From positions 1 to 50,703 of the forward strand of contig CAJQRI010000002.1 of NCBI GenBank assembly GCA_905612265.1: 50,703 bases of DNA, read 5' to 3'. This document shows, one piece after another, positions 1-9,496 of the stretch; the first letter of the stretch is position 1, and each line of letters starts with the position of its first letter. This DNA is from an uncultured Nitrospinota bacterium (GTDB lineage Bacteria; Nitrospinota; Nitrospinia; Nitrospinales; VA-1). A program made the translations under genes and the position numbers. The notes beneath the pieces are model-generated. The model saw nothing but the letters and a program-made list of their open reading frames with translations. It ran no database searches and was not told where the DNA came from.

Positions 1-611
1 TCGCGATTAACGAAGAACTTGAGGAGAAAGACCAGATCACCAATGTAGTTTTTATGGGAATGGGCGAACCTCTCGATAATTATGTTCCGGTTGTCGATGC
101 ATTGCGTCTTATGATTTCTCCGGAAGCCATGAAAGTGTCAACTCGCAAGGTAACCGTTTCAACCTCTGGGTTGGTTGAAAAAATGAAAGCTTTTCAAGAG
201 GAAAATCTACATATAAATCTTGCCATTTCCCTCAACGCTTCCGACAATGTCACCCGTGATCGGTTAATGCCCATCAACAAAAAATATCCCATTGAAGTGT
301 TGATAGATTGCCTTAAAAAATACCCTTTGAAACCACAAAGAAGACACACTATCGAATATGTCCTTTTGGAGGGCATAAATGACTCTGATGATGATGCCCA
401 GAGGCTGGCAAAATGGTTGATAGGAGTTCCCTGCAAGATCAACCTGATTCCCTTTAACTCTTTTGACTCCTCTGAATATAGACCCCCCTCTGATCAGAGA
501 GTCTTGAAGTTTCAAAATTATTTGATCGAACAGAATTTTTCTGCCTTTGTTAGAAAAAACCGGGCTACAGACATACTCGGGGCCTGTGGACAACTTGCCA
601 GCCAAGTTTAA
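1..611 (+). CDS. rlmN: 23S rRNA (adenine2503-C2)-methyltransferase RlmN, C-terminal part (5' truncated by window edge)
   Basis: Frame open from the window start; FMGMGEPLDNY, STSGLV, INLIPFN and C-terminal RKNRATDILGACGQL motifs typical of RlmN. Confidence 0.95.
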   Translation, partial: AINEELEEKDQITNVVFMGMGEPLDNYVPVVDALRLMISPEAMKVSTRKVTVSTSGLVEKMKAFQEENLHINLAISLNASDNVTRDRLMPINKKYPIEVLIDCLKKYPLKPQRRHTIEYVLLEGINDSDDDAQRLAKWLIGVPCKINLIPFNSFDSSEYRPPSDQRVLKFQNYLIEQNFSAFVRKNRATDILGACGQLASQV

Positions 612-770
612 GGCTTACAGTTTTGTATAACTGGTTCTTCAATGAATTTATTTTCCAATTTCATATTTGAGTATCAGACTTACATTCCTCATCTCAGGAC
701 AATTCTTAATAACTCTATTTAATGTCCCGACCCTCCCCTTTATAAATATTGAATTCAAAAAAAATATTAA

Positions 771-799
771 TTGCATATATACTTAATTTTTTCTATAAT
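771..799 (+). promoter_or_regulatory. Sigma70-type promoter for exbB-exbD-exbD-tonB: TTGCAT-17 nt-TATAAT
   Basis: -35 TTGCAT at 771-776, exactly 17 nt spacer, consensus -10 TATAAT at 794-799. Confidence 0.7.
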
Positions 800-807
800 C
801 AATGATC

Positions 808-826
808 GGTATTGATAATCATTTTC
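808..826 (+). promoter_or_regulatory. Fur-box-like operator GGTATTGATAATCATTTTC
   Basis: 16/19 matches to the classical GATAATGATAATCATTATC; lies at the predicted +1 of the TonB-system promoter. Confidence 0.7.
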
Positions 827-939
827 AAATATAAAAGGTTGATTTTATTCACCTTTCTTAATTAAGCAAGTTGAGAGAGGCTATCAATATTTGTGCTGAA
901 TCAAGAAACCAAAAAATTAACTAATAAAGGCAATGAAAA

Positions 940-1647
940 ATGATCGAAACTTTTTTGTCTGGAATTGAAATAATGGGAAAAGGGGGCGTTATGATGTACC
1001 CCATATTCCTTGCTTCTATAATAGCTTTTGCAATTATCATCGAAAGGTTGATTTTCTATAGAAATAGCAAAGAAAATCCAGATGAAATTCTTCAATCAAT
1101 CAAGGATTTGGTAAACAATAAGAATCCAAGAACACTTGATTCCAGCCAAATAAATGAAGGCCCTATCTCTCGAATGTTAGCAGTCGGTGTTCAAGCACAA
1201 AAAGATCCCCTGTGGAAACTTGAGGAAAAGTTGGCGATCAATGGTCGAGAAGAAATCCAAGGACTAAGAAAGAATCTCCGAGGCTTGGAAGTTATAGCCA
1301 CCATTTCTCCTCTTATGGGATTACTCGGCACCGTATTGGGAATGGTTAAAGCTTTTAACAAGGTAGCCCAATACAAAGGACAAGTTGACCCTAGCCTTTT
1401 GGCAGGTGGCATTTGGGAGGCTCTATTAACAACTGCTGCAGGGCTTGCCATAGCAATCCCAATAGTCATCATGCTCAATTATTTTGAACGAAAAGTAGAG
1501 TCTATTACCATCCTATTGGAGAAATACGGACAGTATTTGGTTCACCATCTTCATGAAGAGCAAGGAGAATCGCCGAGTGGTAACGGTGAAAGTCGAAGTA
1601 CCCCAAAGAAAGAAATTCCATCCGAATTGACAGAACAAAGGGTTTAG
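940..1647 (+). CDS. exbB: ExbB/TolQ/MotA-family proton channel protein
   Basis: Three hydrophobic segments; SPLMGLLGTVLGMVKAF and AAGLAIAIPIVIMLNYFERKV motifs; followed by exbD genes. Confidence 0.9.
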   Translation: MIETFLSGIEIMGKGGVMMYPIFLASIIAFAIIIERLIFYRNSKENPDEILQSIKDLVNNKNPRTLDSSQINEGPISRMLAVGVQAQKDPLWKLEEKLAINGREEIQGLRKNLRGLEVIATISPLMGLLGTVLGMVKAFNKVAQYKGQVDPSLLAGGIWEALLTTAAGLAIAIPIVIMLNYFERKVESITILLEKYGQYLVHHLHEEQGESPSGNGESRSTPKKEIPSELTEQRV

Positions 1648-1664
1648 AAAAAAACACAACGTCT

Positions 1665-2057
1665 ATGCTGAATTTATCCCAAACAAATGTAAAACGTTAC
1701 GGGATTGATATGACTCCACTAATTGATGTAGTTTTCCTTCTCCTGATTTTTTTTATGCTCACTTTTGCGATACAAGGACAAGGATTAACTATCAGTCTTC
1801 CTCAAGGCGCAGAAACAGAACAGAAGAATACTGAGAAAGACCTCATCGTTAAGATCAATCAAGACGACAGCCTCCGCTTAAATGGTAAACATATAATGAT
1901 CGATTCTCTCAGAGATGCATTAGAAGAGCTTGTTCAAAGTAGGTCTAACAAATTAGTTATTATTGATTCTGGACCTAGAGTTAAATATGGACTTTTTGCC
2001 CAAGTTCTCGATATTTCACGCGAGGCAGGCGCAGAAAATTTTTCGATCATAAAGTAA
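1665..2057 (+). CDS. exbD: ExbD/TolR-family biopolymer transport protein (copy 1)
   Basis: MTPLIDVVFLLLIFFMLTF transmembrane motif. Confidence 0.9.
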   Translation: MLNLSQTNVKRYGIDMTPLIDVVFLLLIFFMLTFAIQGQGLTISLPQGAETEQKNTEKDLIVKINQDDSLRLNGKHIMIDSLRDALEELVQSRSNKLVIIDSGPRVKYGLFAQVLDISREAGAENFSIIK

Positions 2058-2464
2058 TGGTTAAATTTCAATATAAAGAAAAAATACCGTTCAAACTCGA
2101 TTTGATACCGATGATCAATATTGTTTTTCTATTGTTGATCTTTTTTATGCTGACAGCCACCACCCCTACAAAAGAAGGCAGGGAAGTAGACCTACCCAAA
2201 GCCAGGACTGCTGAGAAAAGCAATAAACAGTATTTCACGGTGACAATTGACAAGGTGGGTGCTCTACAACTAGATGGAAACGAAGTCACTCTTAAGACAT
2301 TGCAAGGTCAACTAGAAAGTAAAATAAGAGGACAAAAAAATACAGTAATTTCCATTCATGCAGATAAGGTAATTGAGTTTGAGCTTTTTGGTCAGGTGAT
2401 CGAACTTGCTAAGCAGGCAGGTGCTGAAGACTTCATACTTGCAACAGAACAGGCAATGCCCTAA
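2057..2464 (+). CDS. exbD: ExbD/TolR-family biopolymer transport protein (copy 2)
   Basis: LDLIPMINIVFLLLIFFMLTATTP motif; start codon overlaps the stop of copy 1 (TAATG). Confidence 0.9.
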   Translation: MVKFQYKEKIPFKLDLIPMINIVFLLLIFFMLTATTPTKEGREVDLPKARTAEKSNKQYFTVTIDKVGALQLDGNEVTLKTLQGQLESKIRGQKNTVISIHADKVIEFELFGQVIELAKQAGAEDFILATEQAMP

Positions 2465-2478
2465 ACCAATAATAGATA

Positions 2479-3438
2479 TTGAGCAAAATCATGATTCAGA
2501 ATAAATCTACATTTTATTCCCTGGCCGGTTCCCTGGCGGTTAATATGATGATTACTATGGGAGCAGGAAGTTTTCTTATAAGTATCAATAAGAGTCTTGC
2601 TACACAAAAAACCTATAAACTCGAATTCGTAAAAAAGAAGACCCCTCCCCTGATCAAAAAGAAGAAAATCAATAAAGAGATCGTTCGCCAGGAGGTTAAA
2701 GTAGCTAGTCTACAGCCCAAAGCCGTGCCAATTATACAACCTAAAGTGACCGTCCGACAAACTAGCTCTTCACTTCCTTCTGTCTCAATCCCAAATTATG
2801 CGCCAAGACAGATTCAAACACAGAAAGTTCCTGCAATGCGATCGGCAGTTATTCACACTGTCAGGTCAACAATGAGTAGACGGGTTACCGCCAACATTCC
2901 CACGGCCAGATCTTTTGCATCTGTAAACAAAAAAACGTCACAAAACAGCATGAAAAAAATGGCTATGGTTAATAGCGCAAAACATATTAAAACTCATAAA
3001 ATACCGACACTAGTCGCACGGTTATCTGCCAACACATCAACTTCCAAGAGTTCAAAGGGTCGTGTTACTCCTGTACTAACTGGAATGAAACATGCTTCCG
3101 TATCTTTCCCAGTTAACCCCAGAGGAATACCAAACATAGTCGACAGTGGTGCTTTAAATGGTTATCTTGGGCAAATACAACGCATTATTGAAGGTGCCAA
3201 GGAGTATCCCGAAGCCTCACGTCGGGCAGGTCGAGAAGGTAAGGTAAAAGTCCAGTTCACCATTTTCAGGAATGGTGATGTGCGCAACATAAAATTGCTC
3301 ACACGAACACCCTTCCCAAACCTGAATCAAGAGGCCATTGATGCAGTTGAAAGATCCGCCCCTTTTTCGGGGTTTCCTGATAGTATGATGGAAAAATCTG
3401 TAAAAGTTATTCTGCCATTCAGGTTTGAGTTGCGATAA
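2479..3438 (+). CDS. tonB: TonB-family energy transducer (TTG start)
   Basis: N-terminal membrane anchor; C-terminal YPEASRRAGREGKVKVQFTIFRNGDVRNIKLL...AIDAVERSAPFSGFP TonB domain; operon position. Confidence 0.88.
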   Translation: MSKIMIQNKSTFYSLAGSLAVNMMITMGAGSFLISINKSLATQKTYKLEFVKKKTPPLIKKKKINKEIVRQEVKVASLQPKAVPIIQPKVTVRQTSSSLPSVSIPNYAPRQIQTQKVPAMRSAVIHTVRSTMSRRVTANIPTARSFASVNKKTSQNSMKKMAMVNSAKHIKTHKIPTLVARLSANTSTSKSSKGRVTPVLTGMKHASVSFPVNPRGIPNIVDSGALNGYLGQIQRIIEGAKEYPEASRRAGREGKVKVQFTIFRNGDVRNIKLLTRTPFPNLNQEAIDAVERSAPFSGFPDSMMEKSVKVILPFRFELR

Positions 3439-3526
3439 ATTTTAGTATATAAAGTAAATAATATTAAAATTCTTCTTTACTATAAGTAAGCGAAATAAAT
3501 TCGATGGTTTACGAGGTTTAGTCCCT

Positions 3527-4255
3527 ATGAGATTCAGAAAAGTATCAGTCATGACAATGCTGGTCTTCCTCGTCAGCGCTCTACCTTGTATGGCTGAAGT
3601 GAATGAAATAGATTCTAACTTTGACGGTAAAATAGATCAGTGGCAGTATGTCGACTCTCAAGGAAGGGTCGAAAAAATAGAACACGATGGCGATTTTGAC
3701 GGTAAGGTAGACCAGAGAGAATTCTTTAAAGGTGAAAAGATTCTTGACCGAGTTGAATTCGACCGTAACAAAGATGGAAAAATGGATCACCTGCAATACT
3801 ATGCAAATGGTGGTAAGCTTTCTAGAGTTGAAAAATCAAGCAAGTATAACAACACGTACGACTGGAAAGAGTTTTTCAATCACACCGAGAAGTTAACGCA
3901 TATAGCTATCGATGAAAATGGTGACGGAAAAGCTGACACCACTCAATTTTATGATTCATCAAATAAGTTAACGCGCATAGATACGGATTCAAATCAGAAT
4001 GGCAAGATTGATCGTTGGAGCCATTTTCGTGGTAACTCAGTGTTAGATCGCACAGCCTTTGATACCAATGGAGATGGAAAAGCAGACCAGTGGCAGTTTT
4101 ATCATGATGACCAAAGCTTAAAAAAAACAGATTACGATACTAACAGTGACGGAAAGGCTGATCGTTGGGAACATTTCAATTCAATTGGTAAACTTGTAAA
4201 AACTGAACTGGATCGTAATTATGATGGTAAAATTGACATGACTCAGAAAAAATAA
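3527..4255 (+). CDS. Secreted protein of 25-aa tandem DxNxDGKxDxW repeats (putative Ca2+/metal-binding)
   Basis: Signal peptide MRFRKVSVMTMLVFLVSALPCMA, then eight complete 25-residue repeats plus one partial repeat. Confidence 0.85.
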   Translation: MRFRKVSVMTMLVFLVSALPCMAEVNEIDSNFDGKIDQWQYVDSQGRVEKIEHDGDFDGKVDQREFFKGEKILDRVEFDRNKDGKMDHLQYYANGGKLSRVEKSSKYNNTYDWKEFFNHTEKLTHIAIDENGDGKADTTQFYDSSNKLTRIDTDSNQNGKIDRWSHFRGNSVLDRTAFDTNGDGKADQWQFYHDDQSLKKTDYDTNSDGKADRWEHFNSIGKLVKTELDRNYDGKIDMTQKK

Positions 4256-4436
4256 TCAAATATTTTATTTATTTGTTTTTTTACTCAATTGAGAATGAAA
4301 TTCAAAGTCTTAATAAAGCTTTATAGTATTGAATTCATTATCGTAGTTTCACCTAAGACGTACCTCAATTAGTCCTATAAATTTATAATAGTTATTCCCA
4401 TCTTTTATATATAAATCAATAATTGACAATAAACTG

Positions 4437-4465
4437 TTGACAAATAAACGTTTTACCTCTATTTT
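4437..4465 (+). promoter_or_regulatory. Promoter for the TonB-dependent receptor: TTGACA-17 nt-TATTTT
   Basis: Consensus -35 at 4437-4442, 17 nt spacer, -10-like TATTTT at 4460-4465. Confidence 0.55.
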
Positions 4466-4484
4466 GATAACGAAAATCAAAGTC
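4466..4484 (+). promoter_or_regulatory. Fur-box-like sequence GATAACGAAAATCAAAGTC
   Basis: 14/19 matches to the classical Fur box, immediately downstream of the -10, same layout as at 808-826. Confidence 0.45.
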
Positions 4485-4551
4485 GCTTGTAGTTTTTATT
4501 ATTTCAAAAAATACAGAACCATAAACTTCACTAATTAAGAGGAGATTTCGG

Positions 4552-6840
4552 ATGAAGTTAAGATTTAATAAAATTGGCCTGGCAGGGTTGCTTATGTTGG
4601 GATCCGTGTCCGCCGCATTTGCCGCTGATAAAGAAGTTCTTACTCCTTCCGAAGTATTAATGCAGGAGGTTTCAATTATTGGCTCGAAATTTAACATAAA
4701 AAATATTGCCGGTTCTGCCGCATACCTTGACGTACAGGATATTCGCGAGCACAATATTTCTGATATAAATCGTTTATTAAGACGTGTTCCAGGTGTCAAT
4801 TTACGTCAGGAAGATGGGTTTGGTTTGTTTCCAAATATATCCCTGCGTGGTGTAGACCCTGGGCGAAATAATAAAATAACAGTGATGGAGGATGGAGTTT
4901 TAACATCTCCTGCTCCCTACTCTGCTCCTTCAGCTTATTATTCCCCAACAACTGCTCGTATGTCCGGAGTCGAAGTTTTAAAGGGCTCCAGCCAAGTCAA
5001 GTATGGACCTCACACAACTGGTGGGGCTATTAACTTTCTTTCTACTCCAGTTCCTACGACTGAAAAATATTACACAAAGTCATCATTCGGAACATTCAAT
5101 GAAGTTCGTAATCATTCCTATTTTGGTAAAACGAACCAAACAGATTCAGGGAAATTCGGTTATTTACTTGAATATTACCAAAGAAGCAACACTGGCTTTA
5201 AGGTTACGGACACCAATCCTGCATCTGTTAATGACGAACATGAAGCAAATACTGGTTTTGATAAACAAGAACCCATGATCAAAATGTTTTGGGAACCTAA
5301 ATCAGATATGTATCAAAAGTTTGAATTTAAGATGGGTTACACAAACCTAGATGCAAACGAAACATATTCAGGACTTACCACCACTGATTTTAATAATTCT
5401 CCTAACCGCCGATATGTAGGGAGCCGGTTTGATGAAATCGAAACTACTCATTTCCGAACATATCTTCGTCATTCTGCGGAGATTAATAAAAAGACCAATC
5501 TAGTAACTACTGCTTATGGAAATACTTTCGGTAGAAACTGGTCAAAACTCGATAAAGCTGGTGGCAAAAATATTAGTCAAGCTCACTTTATACCTGGTGC
5601 TTTGGCGGTTCTTAAGGGGGAAGGAGCTGGTACCCTCAAAGTTAAAAATAATGCCCGAACCTATTATCTTTATGGAATCGATAGCAACTTAACTCATAAA
5701 ATGGATATGGGTGAAACAAAACATAAACTCGATATAGGGGTACGTGTTCACTATGATCAGATACGCCGACTTCAAAATTCCACCTCTTACAAACAAGATG
5801 CTAATGGGAATGTAACCTCAGCATCTACTACAAATTTGGGAGATGATGGTAATAAGCTGCAATCTACATACGCAACAACTATTAACGCTTCAGATGCAAT
5901 ACAAAATGGAAAATTCACTTTCACTCCGGGAGTAAGATTAGAGTACATAAATTCAAAATATATTCAATATAGTGAAGACACCCAAGTTGACCACAGCGTA
6001 ATTGTAGCTGAAGGAGCTCAAGACTGGATGGTTCTTGTGGGAGGTGGTAGCTTAAAATACGATATGTATGATGATGGAAATAAAGACATTGATCTATTCG
6101 GTTCAATCAACCGAGGGTTTTCTCCCCCTAGTCCTACTGGAGCCATTAAAAATGGATTGCGGGAAGAAAGTAGCATTGGTAGCGAATTAGGAGTTCGATA
6201 CAAAAATGCAAAAAAAGCATTCTCAGCCGAGGCAGTTTTATTTCATACAATAATTGATGATCTAATTGTTGTTGATTCAGTCGGGGGTTCAGGATCAGGT
6301 GACACTACAAACGCAGGAAAAGTTAGAACTCAAGGCATCGAACTTCAGGTAAACTATGATCCCGGATTGGCTAAAAACTGGTCATTTCAAATGCCTTTGT
6401 ATGTTGCGGCAACCTATACTGATGCAACTTTCAGGGAAGATATAAGTTCCACAGATGAGGAGTCGATTTTTGCCGGAGCAAAAAAAGGAAACGAACTTCC
6501 TTACATTGCAAACGAAGTTGTAAGCTTTGGCTTAGGATATATTTATAAAAAATTCTCAGCTAATTTAGATGCGAATTATACTGCCGCGGTTTGGGCCGAT
6601 GGCTCCAACAGGACAACCGAGGAGAACCCAGAAACAGGAAAAGCAGACTCGCGATTCGGAAAAATTGAAGACCAGTTTGTTGTAGATGCTAGTTTGGGTT
6701 GGCAGTTCAACAAGAACGTTCGAACGTTCTCGAGCTTTAAAAATATCTTTGATGATAAATACATGGTTTCTCGTCAACCTCTCGGACCTCGACCTGGGAT
6801 GCCATTCTCAATGATGGCAGGGTTAGAATTTAGCTTCTAA
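4552..6840 (+). CDS. TonB-dependent outer-membrane receptor, FecA-like
   Basis: Signal peptide; plug motif SLRGVDPGRNNKITVMEDGVLTSPAPYSAPSAYYSPTTARMSGVEVLKGSSQVKYGPHTTGGAINF; C-terminal ending in F; no N-terminal STN signalling domain visible. Confidence 0.93.
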   Translation: MKLRFNKIGLAGLLMLGSVSAAFAADKEVLTPSEVLMQEVSIIGSKFNIKNIAGSAAYLDVQDIREHNISDINRLLRRVPGVNLRQEDGFGLFPNISLRGVDPGRNNKITVMEDGVLTSPAPYSAPSAYYSPTTARMSGVEVLKGSSQVKYGPHTTGGAINFLSTPVPTTEKYYTKSSFGTFNEVRNHSYFGKTNQTDSGKFGYLLEYYQRSNTGFKVTDTNPASVNDEHEANTGFDKQEPMIKMFWEPKSDMYQKFEFKMGYTNLDANETYSGLTTTDFNNSPNRRYVGSRFDEIETTHFRTYLRHSAEINKKTNLVTTAYGNTFGRNWSKLDKAGGKNISQAHFIPGALAVLKGEGAGTLKVKNNARTYYLYGIDSNLTHKMDMGETKHKLDIGVRVHYDQIRRLQNSTSYKQDANGNVTSASTTNLGDDGNKLQSTYATTINASDAIQNGKFTFTPGVRLEYINSKYIQYSEDTQVDHSVIVAEGAQDWMVLVGGGSLKYDMYDDGNKDIDLFGSINRGFSPPSPTGAIKNGLREESSIGSELGVRYKNAKKAFSAEAVLFHTIIDDLIVVDSVGGSGSGDTTNAGKVRTQGIELQVNYDPGLAKNWSFQMPLYVAATYTDATFREDISSTDEESIFAGAKKGNELPYIANEVVSFGLGYIYKKFSANLDANYTAAVWADGSNRTTEENPETGKADSRFGKIEDQFVVDASLGWQFNKNVRTFSSFKNIFDDKYMVSRQPLGPRPGMPFSMMAGLEFSF

Positions 6841-6864
6841 TTCGAACTCAAGCACCAAATGTAA

Positions 6865-6898
6865 GCAAAAGGTCTCCTCCAAGAGCATCCTTTTTTGC
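6865..6898 (+). terminator. Possible terminator hairpin after the receptor gene
   Basis: GCAAAAGG ... CCTTTTTTGC inverted repeat downstream of the stop codon, imperfect. Confidence 0.4.
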
Positions 6899-7101
6899 AT
6901 GAATGTATAGAGTCAGGGATTGGGCTTTTGCTCAAAACCTGGCTCTACTCATTACCCTCCTAACTTCCTTTTGAAAAAAGATACCCAACGAATCAAACTA
7001 AATAATGTCTCAAGTTTCTCTTGAAGGTTAACTCAGCCATAGTAAAGTGAATATCATAAAGAAATCAACTTACCCTAAAGGCTAACAAGTGAAATATTAT
7101 C

Positions 7102-7878
7102 ATGATTATTGTAAGTCCTAAAACCTTGAAAATCTTTGCCTTTTCCCTCGCCTTCTTCATCACATCTTGTGCTGCTTTTAAGCCAGAAAAGACTTTTTCA
7201 AAGAACGGCTTGACGGTGACTTTCCGTAGCCTAAACGCTTTGGATGATATACAAAGCATCAAGTTCCTATACCCAATAATACTTTCGGAAAAACAGGTGC
7301 TCAACCACCTTTTATCTCTATGGCACCAAAGAATTGTCTCTCCGGGAAAACCCAAACCAGTGTTTTCCCTTGATGAAGTTGCCAAACTATCATCTCTTTT
7401 TAGTGCTGCACTAAAAAAAGTAGAGCCGACAAAGTACCTGAATTTTCAATTCAAATCTTCCAAAGGTCTAATTGAAGGGCAGGTTTTCGCTACTGCTAAA
7501 AAACTCCATTGGCGTTTTTTAAAAATAAATAATGAGGACTTCTCTAACGATCCTTTAAGGATTAGAAAGCCTTCATGGAAATTGGTTCGTATGCCTGGTC
7601 AGACATATCAAAAGTTACAATCCAGCAGTTTCATAAAAATATTTAAAAATAGAATTATAGCCAATATAAACCTTCCATTTCCAAAACAGCGATCTCAGTC
7701 TCGCCCGACAACCAGAACGTCCCAAAAAAAGGCCACTCAATCTGCAAGCGAAAAGCTGGAATTGAAAAGCAAGCTAGATGCTCTGAAAAAGTTTTTGGAC
7801 GTCGGTATTATTGAAAAAAATGAATATGAGAAAAAAAAAGAATCCCTAATGAAACAATATTTCAAGGTTCGTGATTAA
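7102..7878 (+). CDS. Hypothetical lipoprotein with C-terminal SHOCT-like segment
   Basis: Lipobox-like FITSCAAF; C-terminal LKSKLDALKKFLDVGIIEKNEYEKKKESLMKQ. Confidence 0.65.
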   Translation: MIIVSPKTLKIFAFSLAFFITSCAAFKPEKTFSKNGLTVTFRSLNALDDIQSIKFLYPIILSEKQVLNHLLSLWHQRIVSPGKPKPVFSLDEVAKLSSLFSAALKKVEPTKYLNFQFKSSKGLIEGQVFATAKKLHWRFLKINNEDFSNDPLRIRKPSWKLVRMPGQTYQKLQSSSFIKIFKNRIIANINLPFPKQRSQSRPTTRTSQKKATQSASEKLELKSKLDALKKFLDVGIIEKNEYEKKKESLMKQYFKVRD

Positions 7879-8101
7879 CAGTTTCCCCAACCTTTAGCCG
7901 GCTCCGGTATTTCTATTATCAGGTTCGATCCAAATCATTATACTTTTACAAATCCATTTTGTTCTAAAAGTCGTATTCCGTGTGTTAGAATGGCTTTTTT
8001 TGTAGAACACTGTAATTGGTTAATCTCTTATTCCCTCGAAGCGAGGCCTACCACAGTGAGGAAATTGAGCAAACCATTTTTTTATTACTCCCAATACTCC
8101 C

Positions 8102-8833
8102 ATGAACAGTCCTGACTTTCAAAACCTTGAGCTGTCTATTGTCATCCCTGTATATAATGAACGAGATAATCTGATTCCCCTTGAAGACAAGTTGGAGGCA
8201 GAGCTTACAAAGCTAAACAAGAGTTATGAAATCATTTTGATAGATGACGGAAGCAGCGATGGAAGTGCCCATTTGATAGAATCTATGCAAAAGCACAACC
8301 CACGCATCCGACTTATTCAGTTTGGCCACAACCATGGACAGTCAGCAGCATTTGCGGCTGGTTTTAAAACCGCAAAAGGAAAGATTTTTGTCACACTTGA
8401 TGCCGACTTACAGAACAACCCTGCCGACATCCCCTTGCTTCTTGAAGAGATGGAAAATTATGATGTGGTGTGTGGCTGGCGTCACAAGAGAAACGATCCA
8501 TGGATCAAAAGAGTCTCTTCAAAAATTGGCAATGCAGTCCGGAATAAATTGAGCGAAGAAGAAATTGCCGATACCGGTTGCTCATTGAAGGCGTTTCGTC
8601 GAGAGTGCTTCGATAATGTTAAGCTTTTCAAAGGAATGCATCGATTTTTTCCCACCTTGATGAAAATGGAAGGCTTTCGCGTTACTCAAGTCAAGGTCAG
8701 CCACCACCCAAGGCTTCATGGGGTTTCAAAATACAACATACGTAACCGTCTGGTTTCTTCTTTTCAGGATTTAATGGCCATCCGTTGGATGAAAAAGCGA
8801 CAGATTAATTATGATATTATCAAGGAGGATTGA
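8102..8833 (+). CDS. Glycosyltransferase family 2 (DPM1/ArnC-like)
   Basis: LSIVIPVYNERDNL, IDDGSSDGS, LDADLQNNPADIP motifs. Confidence 0.93.
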   Translation: MNSPDFQNLELSIVIPVYNERDNLIPLEDKLEAELTKLNKSYEIILIDDGSSDGSAHLIESMQKHNPRIRLIQFGHNHGQSAAFAAGFKTAKGKIFVTLDADLQNNPADIPLLLEEMENYDVVCGWRHKRNDPWIKRVSSKIGNAVRNKLSEEEIADTGCSLKAFRRECFDNVKLFKGMHRFFPTLMKMEGFRVTQVKVSHHPRLHGVSKYNIRNRLVSSFQDLMAIRWMKKRQINYDIIKED

Positions 8834-9136
8834 ATGACAACAAACCAATGGTTAATCATTGGGTTTGTGGGGCAAGCTCTTTTTGGTGCTCGTTTTATTA
8901 TCCAGTGGATTGTTTCCGAAAAGAAAGGTGAAAGCACCATTCCACTCTCCTTTTGGTACTGTAGTATTGGTGGCGCAATAGTGCTTTTGACTTATGCAAT
9001 CTATAAAGAGGACCCTGTTTTCATTGTGGGGCAAAGCTTGGGAAGCATCGTCTATGTCCGCAACCTGATACTCATCGATCGCAAACGAAAATCCATGGCA
9101 TCAATGGGAGCTGATAGTGAACAACTGGAAAATTAG
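8834..9136 (+). CDS. Lipid A biosynthesis N-terminal (LAB_N) domain membrane protein
   Basis: GQALFGARFIIQWIVSEKKGESTIPLSFWYCSIGG motif; directly follows the GT2 gene. Confidence 0.88.
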   Translation: MTTNQWLIIGFVGQALFGARFIIQWIVSEKKGESTIPLSFWYCSIGGAIVLLTYAIYKEDPVFIVGQSLGSIVYVRNLILIDRKRKSMASMGADSEQLEN

Positions 9137-9317
9137 AATAGGCGGTTTGGCGCTCATGGTTCTGGGTGGATTCCTTTTTGTCTGGTCAGTAAAATATATT
9201 CAATCCGAATGGCCGCAAATATTTGTGGGTTTACTCTCTGTTTTCAGCGCAGCTATGGGGTTTGCCATTCTCATCATGCCTCTAGATTTACACGAAGACA
9301 ACTCAACACCTGAATAG
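9117..9317 (+). CDS. Small two-TM hypothetical protein
   Basis: Overlaps the LAB_N gene end by 20 nt; two hydrophobic segments. Confidence 0.5.
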   Translation: MNNWKIRIGGLALMVLGGFLFVWSVKYIQSEWPQIFVGLLSVFSAAMGFAILIMPLDLHEDNSTPE

Positions 9318-9410
9318 CATCGCCTTTCTTCATTTTTCCTCAAAGCCCACCTTATTATTCTTACTCAAAAAGCAAGACAAGCCTTTAGTTAGCAACAGTT
9401 TTGAAAGTTC

Positions 9411-9439
9411 TTGACATTACCTAACCCGTATGATATTTC
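9411..9439 (+). promoter_or_regulatory. Putative promoter of the bd-like oxidase operon, TTGACA-17 nt-TATTTC
   Basis: Consensus -35 TTGACA at 9411-9416, weak -10 at 9434-9439. Confidence 0.45.
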
Positions 9440-9496
9440 TCTACTTTCTTTAATTAATTTCAACCTCAAAAGAGGTTAAAATATTAGAGAATAGAA

